A stretch of 12,948 nt of DNA from an uncultured Veillonella sp. (lineage in GTDB: Bacteria > Bacillota > Negativicutes > Veillonellales > Veillonellaceae), in assembly GCA_900556785.1 (NCBI GenBank), contig USQK01000049.1, forward strand, positions 1 to 12,948, in the 5' to 3' direction. Made by a program: the position numbers and the translations under genes. This document shows, piece after piece, positions 1-7,304 of this stretch. The notes beneath the pieces were generated by a model. It worked only from the letters and a program-made list of their open reading frames with translations, did not search any database and was not told where the DNA came from. Within the stretch, counting starts at the first letter, position 1. Every line of letters begins with the position of its first letter.

Positions 1-48
1 GATCTTCGCCGTGACAGGGCGACATGTTAACCGCTACACCACGGGGCC
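1..48 (-). tRNA. tRNA-Asp (GTC anticodon), 3' part cut off by the window edge
   Basis: On the minus strand the gene starts at position 48 with acceptor-strand bases GGCCCCG. A D-arm follows (GTGT pairing with ACAT around an 8-base loop with GGTTA), then an anticodon arm with stem TCGCC/GGCGA and loop CTGTCAC. The anticodon GTC lies at positions 13-15, so it reads Asp codons GAC and GAU. The variable region starts as AGATC and the T-arm and acceptor 3' strand lie beyond position 1. The visible half matches the usual bacterial tRNA-Asp pattern. A promoter sits immediately upstream (68-96). More tRNA genes could follow to the left but are not visible. Confidence 0.93.
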
Positions 49-67
49 GTATCCAAAGTACTTGCTT

Positions 68-96
68 AGTATATCGGTTATCAGGACTTTTGTCAA
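68..96 (-). promoter_or_regulatory. Strong vegetative (sigma-70/SigA type) promoter of the tRNA-Asp gene
   Basis: On the minus strand there is a perfect -35 box TTGACA (91-96), a 17-base spacer and a -10 box TATACT (68-73), one base from consensus. The predicted start is near position 61, leaving a leader of about 12 bases before the tRNA 5' end at 48. The -35 box starts two bases past the stop codon of the hydrolase gene. No terminator hairpin separates the two, so read-through from the upstream genes may also reach the tRNA. Confidence 0.85.
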
Positions 97-98
97 CA

Positions 99-695
99 CT
101 ATCCTACAATATTTTTGATGAATTCTTCTTCATCTTTTAATGTTGTAGATTCTTTATGTCCTGGTTCGACAATTAAATCCTTTGATAACGTTAATATATG
201 CTTCAAACTAATGATTAAATCACGGGGATTACTCTTATAGTTGTCGGTATTTCCTACATTTTGTTTGAATAAAGTATCACCAGAAAAAAGATGTCCACCA
301 ATTTCCAAACAAACTGAACCAGCACTATGGCCTGGTGTATGATGTACGATTATTTTAAAAGGCCCTACTTCTAATTTACCGGCTACTAAATCTTTACAAT
401 TCGTGTACATCTTCTTTTTATATACACTAGGTCTACGTCGGATTAGTTGTAATAACTCTTGATCCAAAGGATGTAAATAAGCAGGAATATTATAATACTC
501 ACAAACCTCATCAAGAGCCGATACATGATCACAATGACCATGTGTTAATAATACTGCTAAAGGCTCAGAATCTCCTACCATTTCAATTATATGCTTACTA
601 TGAAACCCGGGATCAATAATAAGAGATTTTCCATCTTTAATTAATACATAACAATTTGCTTTATAAAGCCCTAGAGGGCGTTTTATAATATTCAT
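99..695 (-). CDS. Small metallo-beta-lactamase-fold hydrolase (glyoxalase II-like, YcbL type)
   Basis: A 198-residue cytoplasmic protein with no signal peptide. The zinc motif HGHCDH is at residues 52-57 (H52, H54, D56, H57). Further ligands fit H123 in TPGHSAGS, D140 in FSGDTLF and H180 in EPGH, so the di-metal site looks complete. The length and motif order fit the short, single-domain glyoxalase II-like proteins that hydrolyse thioesters such as S-lactoylglutathione. The C-terminal substrate-binding domain of full GloB is absent, so the true substrate is uncertain. The ATG at 693-695 is preceded by AGGAGG at 705-710, which overlaps the trkH stop codon and implies translational coupling. 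It is the last protein gene before the tRNA promoter. The fold is certain; the substrate is not. Confidence 0.9.
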   Translation of the reverse strand: MNIIKRPLGLYKANCYVLIKDGKSLIIDPGFHSKHIIEMVGDSEPLAVLLTHGHCDHVSALDEVCEYYNIPAYLHPLDQELLQLIRRRPSVYKKKMYTNCKDLVAGKLEVGPFKIIVHHTPGHSAGSVCLEIGGHLFSGDTLFKQNVGNTDNYKSNPRDLIISLKHILTLSKDLIVEPGHKESTTLKDEEEFIKNIVG

Positions 696-704
696 ATTAT
701 TCGC

Positions 705-710
705 CCTCCT
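705..710 (-). promoter_or_regulatory. Ribosome binding site of the MBL-fold hydrolase, overlapping the trkH stop
   Basis: AGGAGG on the minus strand, 9 bases before the hydrolase ATG, shares bases with the trkH TAG stop (709-711). A ribosome finishing trkH would sit directly over this site, which suggests coupled translation. Confidence 0.7.
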
Positions 711-2196
711 ATAGGATACGATACCGTTTAGCAGATTGTTTTTTTATAAAATACCCTTCCCAGAATTGAGGATGAAGCATAACAAGAATTGTAAATAATT
801 CCAAACGACCTAATAACATGTCTGCCATGGCTACACATTTAGCACCATCAGACATACTACCAAAGGCATCTGTAGGCCCAAAACCACCAAATCCAATGCC
901 AACATTACTAAGAAAAGCTGTTATAATTTGCATCGCATCATAAGTAGACATTCCCGAACAAGTCATAAGGAAAACAGATATAACGTAAATCATTAAATAT
1001 AAAAATAAAAATTGCTGTGCCATCTGTATCCATTTAGTAGGCATCGGTTTACCATTAATGCGCACGACTTGTACCATCTCAGGATGAATTGATTTTCTTA
1101 AATAAATAATGCTGCTCTTAATTAGAATAATGAGGCGAATAATTTTTACGCCCCCTGTTGTAGAACCACTACAACCACCAAAAAATGATGAAATAAATAA
1201 CATCATCTGTGCAGCGGCTGGCCACAAATCATAATCGCTTACAGCAAATCCACTACCAGTTTGAATCGATACATAATTAAAGGAAACATCTCTAAAGATT
1301 TGAATTGGATCATTAATATTTGATTGTACTGCCATCGAAATTGATATTATAGCAATTCCAATAAAAATAACTAGCCAATACATACGTGTTTCAAAATCAT
1401 CAATCAAAACACGAATGCCTCTTTGCAGTGCATTATAATATACTGCAAAATTACCACCAGCAAGTATCATGAAAAATATAAATACAAAACAGATATAGTT
1501 GCTTTGTTCATAAATAAATGTACCTGCAGATGTAGGTGCAAAACCACCTGTAGCAATAATGGAAAATGCATAATTTAATGCATCAAAAGGCTCTATACCA
1601 CCAGCCCATAGCATAACGAAACAAATGGCGGTAAAAGCAACATATAAACGCCAAAGTTTAGAGGCCATTGATTGAATACGGGGCATAACAACACCTGGTT
1701 TTGGTACCGATGCTTCTGCATTAAACATATGAGCTGCGTCTGCACCTAAGTTCTTTAAGAACGATAAGATAAGGACAATAATCCCCATCCCACCAATCCA
1801 GTGCATTAGTCCACGCCATAAAACATATGTCTTAGGTAAATCATCTACGCTATTAATAATTGTAGCACCAGTTGCTGTAATCCCTGATGTAGCTTCAAAT
1901 AGAGCATCAAATACATTAGTTAATATACCACTAAGAATAAATGGTAAGGAACCTAAGATAATAGTTAATATCCATGTAGATGATACAACTAAAAACCCAT
2001 CACGAAGACTAAAGCTTTGACTTTCATGACCATAATAGGATAAAAGTCCACCTAAGCCAAATGAAATACAAGTAGTAACTAAAAACGACCAATATGCAGT
2101 TTCAAATACGATACCATATATAAAAGGAATTAATGTAAAAATCCCAAAGATATATAATAATCGCCCCACTAAGGACATGACAATTTGAATGCGCAT
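709..2196 (-). CDS. trkH: TrkH/KtrB-family potassium uptake channel subunit
   Basis: A 495-residue integral membrane protein, the usual length for TrkH, forming the K+-translocating subunit of the Trk system. Four pore-loop repeats are visible: SGITATGAT (104-112), SIIATGGF (212-219), SIQTGSGF (310-317) and SNVGIGFGG (430-438). Family signatures include WRGLMHWIGGMG (127-138) and the GGCSGSTTGGVKIIR stretch (340-354). The third filter reads TGSGF where TTTGF is common, and the fourth has Ile where Pro is common (NVGPG). K+ selectivity is therefore likely but not proven, and Na+ transport is an alternative. The start ATG at 2196 has a GGAGG site just upstream in the 12-base gap after trkA, so the pair is co-transcribed and its products should form one complex. 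Confidence 0.95.
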   Translation of the reverse strand: MRIQIVMSLVGRLLYIFGIFTLIPFIYGIVFETAYWSFLVTTCISFGLGGLLSYYGHESQSFSLRDGFLVVSSTWILTIILGSLPFILSGILTNVFDALFEATSGITATGATIINSVDDLPKTYVLWRGLMHWIGGMGIIVLILSFLKNLGADAAHMFNAEASVPKPGVVMPRIQSMASKLWRLYVAFTAICFVMLWAGGIEPFDALNYAFSIIATGGFAPTSAGTFIYEQSNYICFVFIFFMILAGGNFAVYYNALQRGIRVLIDDFETRMYWLVIFIGIAIISISMAVQSNINDPIQIFRDVSFNYVSIQTGSGFAVSDYDLWPAAAQMMLFISSFFGGCSGSTTGGVKIIRLIILIKSSIIYLRKSIHPEMVQVVRINGKPMPTKWIQMAQQFLFLYLMIYVISVFLMTCSGMSTYDAMQIITAFLSNVGIGFGGFGPTDAFGSMSDGAKCVAMADMLLGRLELFTILVMLHPQFWEGYFIKKQSAKRYRIL

Positions 2197-2208
2197 AGTC
2201 CCTCCATA

Positions 2209-3549
2209 CTAGGTAAGATATTTAAGTAATTTACTTACAGATTCAGGTAACGCAAATAGAACAATGTGATCTCCATCTAAGATTTCAGTATTACCACGCG
2301 GTACGATGGCTTCATCACCACGTAAAATTACACCAACTAACGCCTTCCCTGGTAAACGAATGTCTTTTAATTGTTTACCAGCCACAGGTGATTCACTTGT
2401 AATGGCAACCTCTATAGATTCCGCTTTTCCACCTTCAAAGGTCGAAATAGATAAAACACCTTCTCCACTACGCACGAAACGTAAAATTTGACTCGCTGTA
2501 AATAAACGTGGCGAGAATACAACATCAATACCCACTTGTTCCATAAGCATAATGTATTCAGGTCGACCTACGCGCACAACTGTCTTTGGTATGCCCATAT
2601 GCTTGCCGACAAGAGCAACGAGCAAGTTGAGCTTATCATCATCTGTAACAGCAATTATAACATCACTATCTGCAATTTCTTCTGCTTCTAAAAGGTCAAA
2701 GTCTGTAGCATCTCCATTGATAACCATAGACTTATCTACAAGATTAGCAAGTTTTTCACAGCGGTTAAAATCTTTTTCAATGACCTTAACAGAGAATCCA
2801 GCTTGTTCTAAAAGAACTGTTAGATTTCTACCTAATAGACCAGCCCCAATGATAACAGCCCGTTTATAAAATGTACTGTGATTATGGAACCAAAGATTTT
2901 CTACTTCTTCAACAGACTCTTTTAAGCCTAAGAAGAATACACTGTCATCAACTTGTAGAATACTTTCACCATGGGGAATAATCATTTCACCATAACGTAA
3001 AACCCCTACTAATAAAACACCTTCAGGGAATTTAATATCTTTTAAAGGTTGACCTATTAATGGAATATCATCTGTAATCTTAAATTCCATAAGGCGTACA
3101 GAACCTTGGCCAAATTCTTCTACATCAATAGCTGATGGAGTCTCTAGAATTTGTAAAAGCTCTTGAGCCGTAACCATTTCAGGATTGATAAATAAATCGA
3201 CCCCTAATTTAGCACGCATCTCATCATCCATATGTTCTGCTACAGTATTATCTCGCACACGAGCAATCGTTGTAGGAACACCTGTAATTTTAGCTACAGA
3301 ACAAGATAACATATTTACTTCATCAGAATCGGTAACAGCAATAAACATTCCTACATCATCCATACCGATTTCGTTGAGCAATTGTATATCACTGCCATTT
3401 CCTTGAACAAGGCTAACATCTAGTGTATTTTCAAGATTTTGTATACGTTCTGGAGAACGATCAATTACATATACATCATGATTATCTTGTATCAAGCGTT
3501 GTGCCAAGGAATAGCCAACCTTACCAGCACCTACAATGACAATTTTCAT
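2209..3549 (-). CDS. trkA: TrkA, NAD-binding regulatory subunit of the Trk potassium uptake system
   Basis: A 446-residue peripheral cytoplasmic protein with two tandem RCK_N/RCK_C units, as in classical TrkA. The first Rossmann motif GAGKVG is at residues 7-12 with acidic D30 ending the second strand. The second, GAGLLG at 235-240, has E258 in the equivalent place. The two RCK_C domains (about 140-215 and 365-446) are related, with GQPLKDIKFP at 166-175 and GKQLKDIRLP at 391-400. Both nucleotide sites look intact, so NAD(H) (and in the family ATP/ADP) gating of TrkH is expected. It is followed by trkH after 12 bases and preceded by cvfB with a 5-base gap. AGAGGA lies upstream of the ATG at 3547-3549. 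Confidence 0.96.
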   Translation of the reverse strand: MKIVIVGAGKVGYSLAQRLIQDNHDVYVIDRSPERIQNLENTLDVSLVQGNGSDIQLLNEIGMDDVGMFIAVTDSDEVNMLSCSVAKITGVPTTIARVRDNTVAEHMDDEMRAKLGVDLFINPEMVTAQELLQILETPSAIDVEEFGQGSVRLMEFKITDDIPLIGQPLKDIKFPEGVLLVGVLRYGEMIIPHGESILQVDDSVFFLGLKESVEEVENLWFHNHSTFYKRAVIIGAGLLGRNLTVLLEQAGFSVKVIEKDFNRCEKLANLVDKSMVINGDATDFDLLEAEEIADSDVIIAVTDDDKLNLLVALVGKHMGIPKTVVRVGRPEYIMLMEQVGIDVVFSPRLFTASQILRFVRSGEGVLSISTFEGGKAESIEVAITSESPVAGKQLKDIRLPGKALVGVILRGDEAIVPRGNTEILDGDHIVLFALPESVSKLLKYLT

Positions 3550-3554
3550 CGCCT

Positions 3555-4463
3555 TTATTCCTCTTCTTGTGATTCATTACCAACAGGAGGTGTCCATTGA
3601 CGTCCTGTTTCAGTTAACAATGTCCAACCATTATCTTGAACAATTTTTTTCTCTTTCATCAAATGCCCTAAAGCACGCTTAAAGGCAGCTTTACTGATAT
3701 TAAATTTATCTTTAATCAACATCGCAGAAGATTCATCGCTATATGGCATCTTGCCTCCACGATTAAGAAGGTACTCCATTATAATGTCTCCATCAGAAAT
3801 GAGTGCCTTTTCCTTAGTAGGACGCATCGATACATTGACACGACCATCTTCACGTTTGAAAGTAATACGACCTTCAACCATTTCTCCTACATTTAATTTT
3901 CTAGTCATCTCAGAACGATGTAAAAAGGCAATCCATCGTTCAGGAGTGATGAAGAATGCCCCATCACTAGTCAAGTTGTAGATAGCGCCTTTAACAAGTT
4001 GTCCAACTTTAGCATCTGTAGCAGCCTTAGATGCGCGACGCATTTCGTCATCAACATCCATAGATACCGCAAAACGACCAGATTTATCTGTATAGAGTCG
4101 AACCCAAACTTTTTCGCCCACTTGAGGACGACCACGCATCTCTGCGTGAGGCATGAAGATACCACGCTCAGTACCAACCTCTACGAAACAGCCAAAGTTT
4201 GTAGTATTGATTACCTCAACATACCCAATTTGGCCTACCTTCATCGCTGGTAAACGCATAGAAGCAGTCAAACGCCCCTTTGGATCGCGATATAAAAATA
4301 CCTCTACTTCATCACCAATGGCAACAGGAGATGTTTGTTGATCCTTATGAAGCAAAATATCATCATTTGTATTGCCAGTTTGACCATCTAGAAAAGCCCC
4401 TTGATCACTAGTACGCAATACTTTTAATGTGGCAATTGTATTTTCCAACAATTCTGTAGCCAT
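3555..4463 (-). CDS. cvfB: CvfB-family S1-domain RNA-binding protein with C-terminal winged helix
   Basis: The chosen start gives 302 residues. Three S1-like OB folds are followed by a winged helix, the CvfB/YitL layout. The S1-like units lie at about residues 5-70, 75-137 (VGQIGYVEVINTTNFGCFVEV is the clearest) and 152-215 (VGQLVKGAIYN, ending RVNVSM). The winged helix is about 220-290 (AFKRALGHLMKEKKIV). CvfB of Staphylococcus aureus binds RNA and affects virulence gene expression; the role here is unknown. The open frame extends 12 codons further upstream into rsfS. I prefer the ATG at 4461-4463 because GAAGGAG lies 6 bases before it and it follows the rsfS stop by one base. The C-terminal tail is acidic (ESQEEE). 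It is co-transcribed with rsfS and trkA. Confidence 0.88.
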   Translation of the reverse strand: MATELLENTIATLKVLRTSDQGAFLDGQTGNTNDDILLHKDQQTSPVAIGDEVEVFLYRDPKGRLTASMRLPAMKVGQIGYVEVINTTNFGCFVEVGTERGIFMPHAEMRGRPQVGEKVWVRLYTDKSGRFAVSMDVDDEMRRASKAATDAKVGQLVKGAIYNLTSDGAFFITPERWIAFLHRSEMTRKLNVGEMVEGRITFKREDGRVNVSMRPTKEKALISDGDIIMEYLLNRGGKMPYSDESSAMLIKDKFNISKAAFKRALGHLMKEKKIVQDNGWTLLTETGRQWTPPVGNESQEEE

Positions 4464-4464
4464 A

Positions 4465-4827
4465 CTATACTCCTTCAAATGGAACTCGAACTGCATCATT
4501 CCATAATTCTTCTAAACCGTAGAATTCTCGCAACTCATCACCACCAAAGACATGACAAATAATATCGCCAAAATCAAGTAAAATCCATTCACCTTCGCGA
4601 TAACCTTCTCTATGATTTACTGTCATGCCCAATTCTGCTGCTTTATCTTCCATTTCATCAGCAATACTCTGAGATTGCTTAATATTATTTGCACTAGCAA
4701 TTAGAAAGTAATCCCCTAACATAGATACACCTTCTAAATCGAGAATTTCGATATCTCTGCCTTTTTTATCAAAAGCTGCTTGTGCTAATTGTAATACGAT
4801 TTGTTTAACTTCTTCTTTATTTTTCAT
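4465..4827 (-). CDS. rsfS: Ribosome silencing factor RsfS (Iojap/DUF143 family)
   Basis: A 120-residue protein that matches the family in length and motifs: GDYFLIASANNIKQSQSIAD (residues 38-57), then EGYREGEWILLDFGDIICHVF (about 74-94), then the YGLEELW end motif (103-109). RsfS binds ribosomal protein L14 (uL14) on the 50S subunit and blocks joining with 30S, saving energy in starvation. It is placed between an LCP gene (12-base gap, with AAAAGGGGA upstream of the ATG) and cvfB, one base after its TAG. Linkage to nadD and yqeK is the conserved Firmicute context. No unusual features were seen. Confidence 0.96.
   Translation of the reverse strand: MKNKEEVKQIVLQLAQAAFDKKGRDIEILDLEGVSMLGDYFLIASANNIKQSQSIADEMEDKAAELGMTVNHREGYREGEWILLDFGDIICHVFGGDELREFYGLEELWNDAVRVPFEGV
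4470..4476 (-). promoter_or_regulatory. Ribosome binding site deciding the cvfB start
   Basis: GAAGGAG on the minus strand, inside the end of rsfS, is spaced 6 bases from the ATG at 4461-4463. The upstream in-frame ATG (4499) has no comparable site and would need a 37-base overlap with rsfS. Confidence 0.75.
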
Positions 4828-4839
4828 ACTATTCCCCTT

Positions 4840-5961
4840 TTAACGTTTATTAGTACTCTCATCACCCGGTTCTGATGGCTTTGTGATAGTACCGCCATTA
4901 TGTTCTGATTCGGGTGCAACCTTAGCTGTGCTATTGGTTGGAGCTGTTACAAATTGTGTCATTTCATTGGCTGGTAGATTTCCCATCGTAATGCCTACTA
5001 ATCGTTGTGCTTCCGTTGGATTTACCTTCCAATATGTCATATCGCCAACTAACTCTTTTTCACCAGGAAGAATATAGAAATGAATCTCTTCCTTATTAAT
5101 TTTGCTAGCATTATACACAAGCTTAATAGCATCTAATGTAGAAATATTACTATCATAATGATCCCAAATTCTCCAAATATGCCATGCATTTGTTAAGAAG
5201 AATGAATTATGCTCTTCTTCTACCCAAAGTTTCAAAAATCTTTCTTGTCGTTGTACACGTGTAAATGTATCGTGTTTTGGATCAGAATACCGTAAATAGG
5301 ATAAAGCCTTATCACTATCTAATGTTTGATATCCTCGTTGCAAATCAATATCTTTATTTCCCTCTGCATCTACGTGTTCCATAGTCTGCTCTACATAGAT
5401 TTGTTGATTTCCTAATACATCGTTAGTCTTTTTGAAAGCATTTTGATTAACTACAACATAATATGGTATAGAAATATGGAACATATCTTCTATAACAGCC
5501 TTTGTTAGATCAATACCACCTTTTTCATAGATGCTATTGAGCATACTTGCATCTGTCTGATCTCTATTATCAATTTTACTATTACTAGGAATGCCAATAA
5601 CATCCATTGTTTTTTGATCTAAATTAATGGATAACAAGAATAGACTATCACTTTGACTAGGATTATTATCATCAGTACCGACAACAAGAATGTATAATGG
5701 TTTATCTAATCCTTTTTGTTCTACAGATACAGTATTACCATCTTGTTTATTTCCATTATCTACAGCTGTATCAGTTGTCTCAGTAGTACCTGTAACAGCT
5801 CTATACACATAAGATACCCCAGTATACAAACCATAGCCTATACCCCCAAGTAGGGCAAGTACTACAATAACAGCTACTATAAATCTAGGCCATTTAACAG
5901 ATGACTTTTGTTGACGTCTTCTTCTACGACGGCGAGCTCTTGCTCGTTCACGTTCTTCCAT
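4840..5961 (-). CDS. Divergent LytR-CpsA-Psr (LCP) family membrane protein
   Basis: A 373-residue protein with a very Arg-rich cytoplasmic N-terminus (residues 4-17), one membrane segment (about 27-48), a low-complexity T/D/N-rich linker (55-85), then an extracytoplasmic LCP domain. Recognisable LCP parts are LYILVVGTDDN (89-99), SDS (104-106), EKGG (146-149), IPYYVVVNQ (165-173), ALSYLRYSD (219-227) and TRVQRQERF (234-242). LCP enzymes move glycopolymers from polyprenyl phosphate to the cell wall. The signature IPRDT is replaced by IPSNS (124-128), the Lys of KIN by Met140, and the second Arg of the VRxR motif by Ser226. Several polyprenyl-phosphate-contacting residues are therefore missing; R224, R235, R238 and D105 remain. 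It may be a low-activity, altered or structural member. A Ser/Thr/Pro-rich tail (338-373) ends the protein. It lies between yqeK and rsfS, a common LCP location. Confidence 0.85.
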   Translation of the reverse strand: MEERERARARRRRRRRQQKSSVKWPRFIVAVIVVLALLGGIGYGLYTGVSYVYRAVTGTTETTDTAVDNGNKQDGNTVSVEQKGLDKPLYILVVGTDDNNPSQSDSLFLLSINLDQKTMDVIGIPSNSKIDNRDQTDASMLNSIYEKGGIDLTKAVIEDMFHISIPYYVVVNQNAFKKTNDVLGNQQIYVEQTMEHVDAEGNKDIDLQRGYQTLDSDKALSYLRYSDPKHDTFTRVQRQERFLKLWVEEEHNSFFLTNAWHIWRIWDHYDSNISTLDAIKLVYNASKINKEEIHFYILPGEKELVGDMTYWKVNPTEAQRLVGITMGNLPANEMTQFVTAPTNSTAKVAPESEHNGGTITKPSEPGDESTNKR

Positions 5962-5973
5962 ATATAAACTCCA

Positions 5974-6543
5974 TTATTTACAAGATTGTAACACATCATT
6001 ACGACCAAGAATGGTCAACGGATAAATCGATAAATTTTGCTCTATAAGATGAATAATAGTATTATCAAAACCAAGCAATACAGCCTTATCTAAATCTAGT
6101 TCTGAAACGTTACGCAACTCATCCACACCGGGAAAATTTCGATTAGGCTCAATATAGTCTGCTAAAAATATCACCTTATCTAGCGTAGACATATGTACCT
6201 TTCCAGTCGTATGAACTCGAATGGCTTCTAAAACCTCATCATCAGATATAGAAAACTCTTTTTTTGCTCGAATCATACCAGCTAAACCATGTAAAAGATT
6301 GCCATTACTTAATAATTCTTGATCAGCATCATAAGATTCACTTTTCACAAGATCTTGCATATCCTGTAAAGGCAATTCTTTAGCGCAATCATGTAGTAAT
6401 GCAGCTAATCTAGCCTTTTCAACATCAACGCCATAAAGCTTAGCTAAATGAGTAGCCGATTCCACAACGCCAAGAGTATGCTTAAATCGTTTCTTGCTCA
6501 GCCATTGACTCACTCTAAGTTGTATTTCATCAAATGATAACAT
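5974..6543 (-). CDS. yqeK: YqeK, HD-domain bis(5'-nucleosyl)-tetraphosphatase (Ap4A hydrolase, symmetrical)
   Basis: A 189-residue cytoplasmic HD-superfamily protein. Metal-site residues visible are H22 (RFKHTLGV), H51-D52 in ALLHDCAKE, H85 (LLHGLAG), H111 (RVHTTG) and D129 (FLADYIEPNR). These are the ordered motifs of YqeK, which splits diadenosine tetraphosphate into two ADP. Its gene follows nadD by three bases, and NadD-YqeK adjacency is widely conserved, in some bacteria as a fusion. The ATG at 6541-6543 is preceded by GGAAGGAATAAAGG, part of it inside the nadD end. No missing residues were seen. Confidence 0.93.
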   Translation of the reverse strand: MLSFDEIQLRVSQWLSKKRFKHTLGVVESATHLAKLYGVDVEKARLAALLHDCAKELPLQDMQDLVKSESYDADQELLSNGNLLHGLAGMIRAKKEFSISDDEVLEAIRVHTTGKVHMSTLDKVIFLADYIEPNRNFPGVDELRNVSELDLDKAVLLGFDNTIIHLIEQNLSIYPLTILGRNDVLQSCK

Positions 6544-6546
6544 CCT

Positions 6547-7161
6547 TTATTCCTTCCCATAAATATGGTGTTCCTCAATATATTCCACCACACATTTTGG
6601 CAACATATATCGAACTGTTTTACCAGAGCGTAGACGTTCTCGTAAATACGTAGCAGATAATTTCATCTCAGGAACCTCCATAAGATGTATTTTTTCACGT
6701 GCTTTAGGGCCTAAAATCGTTAATGTTTCGTCAATTGCACTTGATCCATCAGGTCTTGTAGCGCCAATAAAGTGGACCTCATCTAATAATTCCTCAATAA
6801 ACTTCCACGTTGGTAATGCACGAATTGTATCAGTACCAGCGATAAAGTAAAATTCAACATTTGGTCCATAAAGGACCTTAAAATGTTGAATAGTATCAAC
6901 TGTATACGAAGGGCCTTCTCGACGCATCTCTACATCAGAAATCTCAAAATTAGGATTATCTGATACGGCTGCTGCCGTCATAGCATATCGATGACGACTA
7001 TCTATTACATCATGTTGTTTGTGAGGCGGAACCTTGGCAGGTACAAAAATTACCTTTTCTAGGTTAAAGCTTTCACAAGCCACCTCAGCAATCATTAGAT
7101 GCCCTAAATGGATAGGATTAAATGTTCCACCTATGATTCCTATACGACGTTTCTCTACCAT
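6547..7161 (-). CDS. nadD: Nicotinate-nucleotide adenylyltransferase NadD
   Basis: A 204-residue nucleotidyltransferase that joins ATP and nicotinate mononucleotide to give deamido-NAD, an essential step of NAD synthesis. The ATP-binding GGTFNPIHLGH is at residues 11-21. PPHK (45-48) and the AGTDTI stretch (109-113) are typical of the family, and LSATYLR (168-174) stands for the usual ISST.IR motif. The ATG at 7159-7161 overlaps the end of a small membrane-protein frame by seven bases (ATGGTAG). The nearest Shine-Dalgarno-like AAGGG is about 12 bases upstream, which is long, so translation may depend on coupling to that frame. yqeK follows after three bases. Confidence 0.96.
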   Translation of the reverse strand: MVEKRRIGIIGGTFNPIHLGHLMIAEVACESFNLEKVIFVPAKVPPHKQHDVIDSRHRYAMTAAAVSDNPNFEISDVEMRREGPSYTVDTIQHFKVLYGPNVEFYFIAGTDTIRALPTWKFIEELLDEVHFIGATRPDGSSAIDETLTILGPKAREKIHLMEVPEMKLSATYLRERLRSGKTVRYMLPKCVVEYIEEHHIYGKE

Positions 7162-7304
7162 AATAATGCCACACCCTTAATGACAATGACACAGAGAACG
7201 ATAAACAAGAGCAATGCCTTTCCATAGGATATCCATTCGTATCGACCTTTTGGAGTCTGAATATATCTGTAGTATGCCCTTATTAAGTAATATACGGTCT
7301 TCAC
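7155..7304 (-). CDS. Predicted 49-residue single-pass membrane microprotein between proA and nadD
   Basis: Read by hand on the minus strand: a GTG start at 7302-7304 gives 49 codons and ends with TAG at 7155-7157. The product begins VKTVYYLIRAYYRYIQTPKG. It has a basic, tyrosine-rich N-terminal half (residues 1-29, seven Tyr, K/R at 2, 9, 14, 19, 21, 29) and one hydrophobic segment (about 30-48) interrupted by K43, ending in Trp49. By the positive-inside rule the N-terminus should be cytoplasmic. The GTG overlaps the proA TGA in the coupling arrangement GTGA, and the stop overlaps the nadD ATG (ATGGTAG). It fills the otherwise empty 139-base gap exactly. No ATG start exists, since the frame is closed by TAA 36 bases upstream, and the Shine-Dalgarno is weak (AAGG about 12 bases upstream). 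The family is not recognised and no function can be assigned. Confidence 0.7.
   Translation of the reverse strand: MKTVYYLIRAYYRYIQTPKGRYEWISYGKALLLFIVLCVIVIKGVALLW

Noticed and set aside
49..98. Possible intrinsic terminator after the MBL-fold hydrolase
   Set aside because: No stable GC-rich stem followed by a T run is present on the minus strand; the interval is explained by the tRNA promoter.
2552..2869. Plus-strand open frame of 105 codons opposite trkA
   Set aside because: The minus strand encodes the second Rossmann domain of TrkA with intact motifs; the opposite frame is Ser/Thr-rich low-quality sequence typical of an antisense shadow.
3971..4177. Minus-strand 68-codon frame inside cvfB in another reading frame
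   Set aside because: It is nested in the conserved S1 domains of CvfB, with no independent signals.
4464..4499. Upstream ATG extension of cvfB (12 extra residues)
   Set aside because: It would overlap rsfS, lacks a good ribosome binding site, and the extra residues do not belong to the S1 fold; the ATG at 4463 has GAAGGAG six bases before it.
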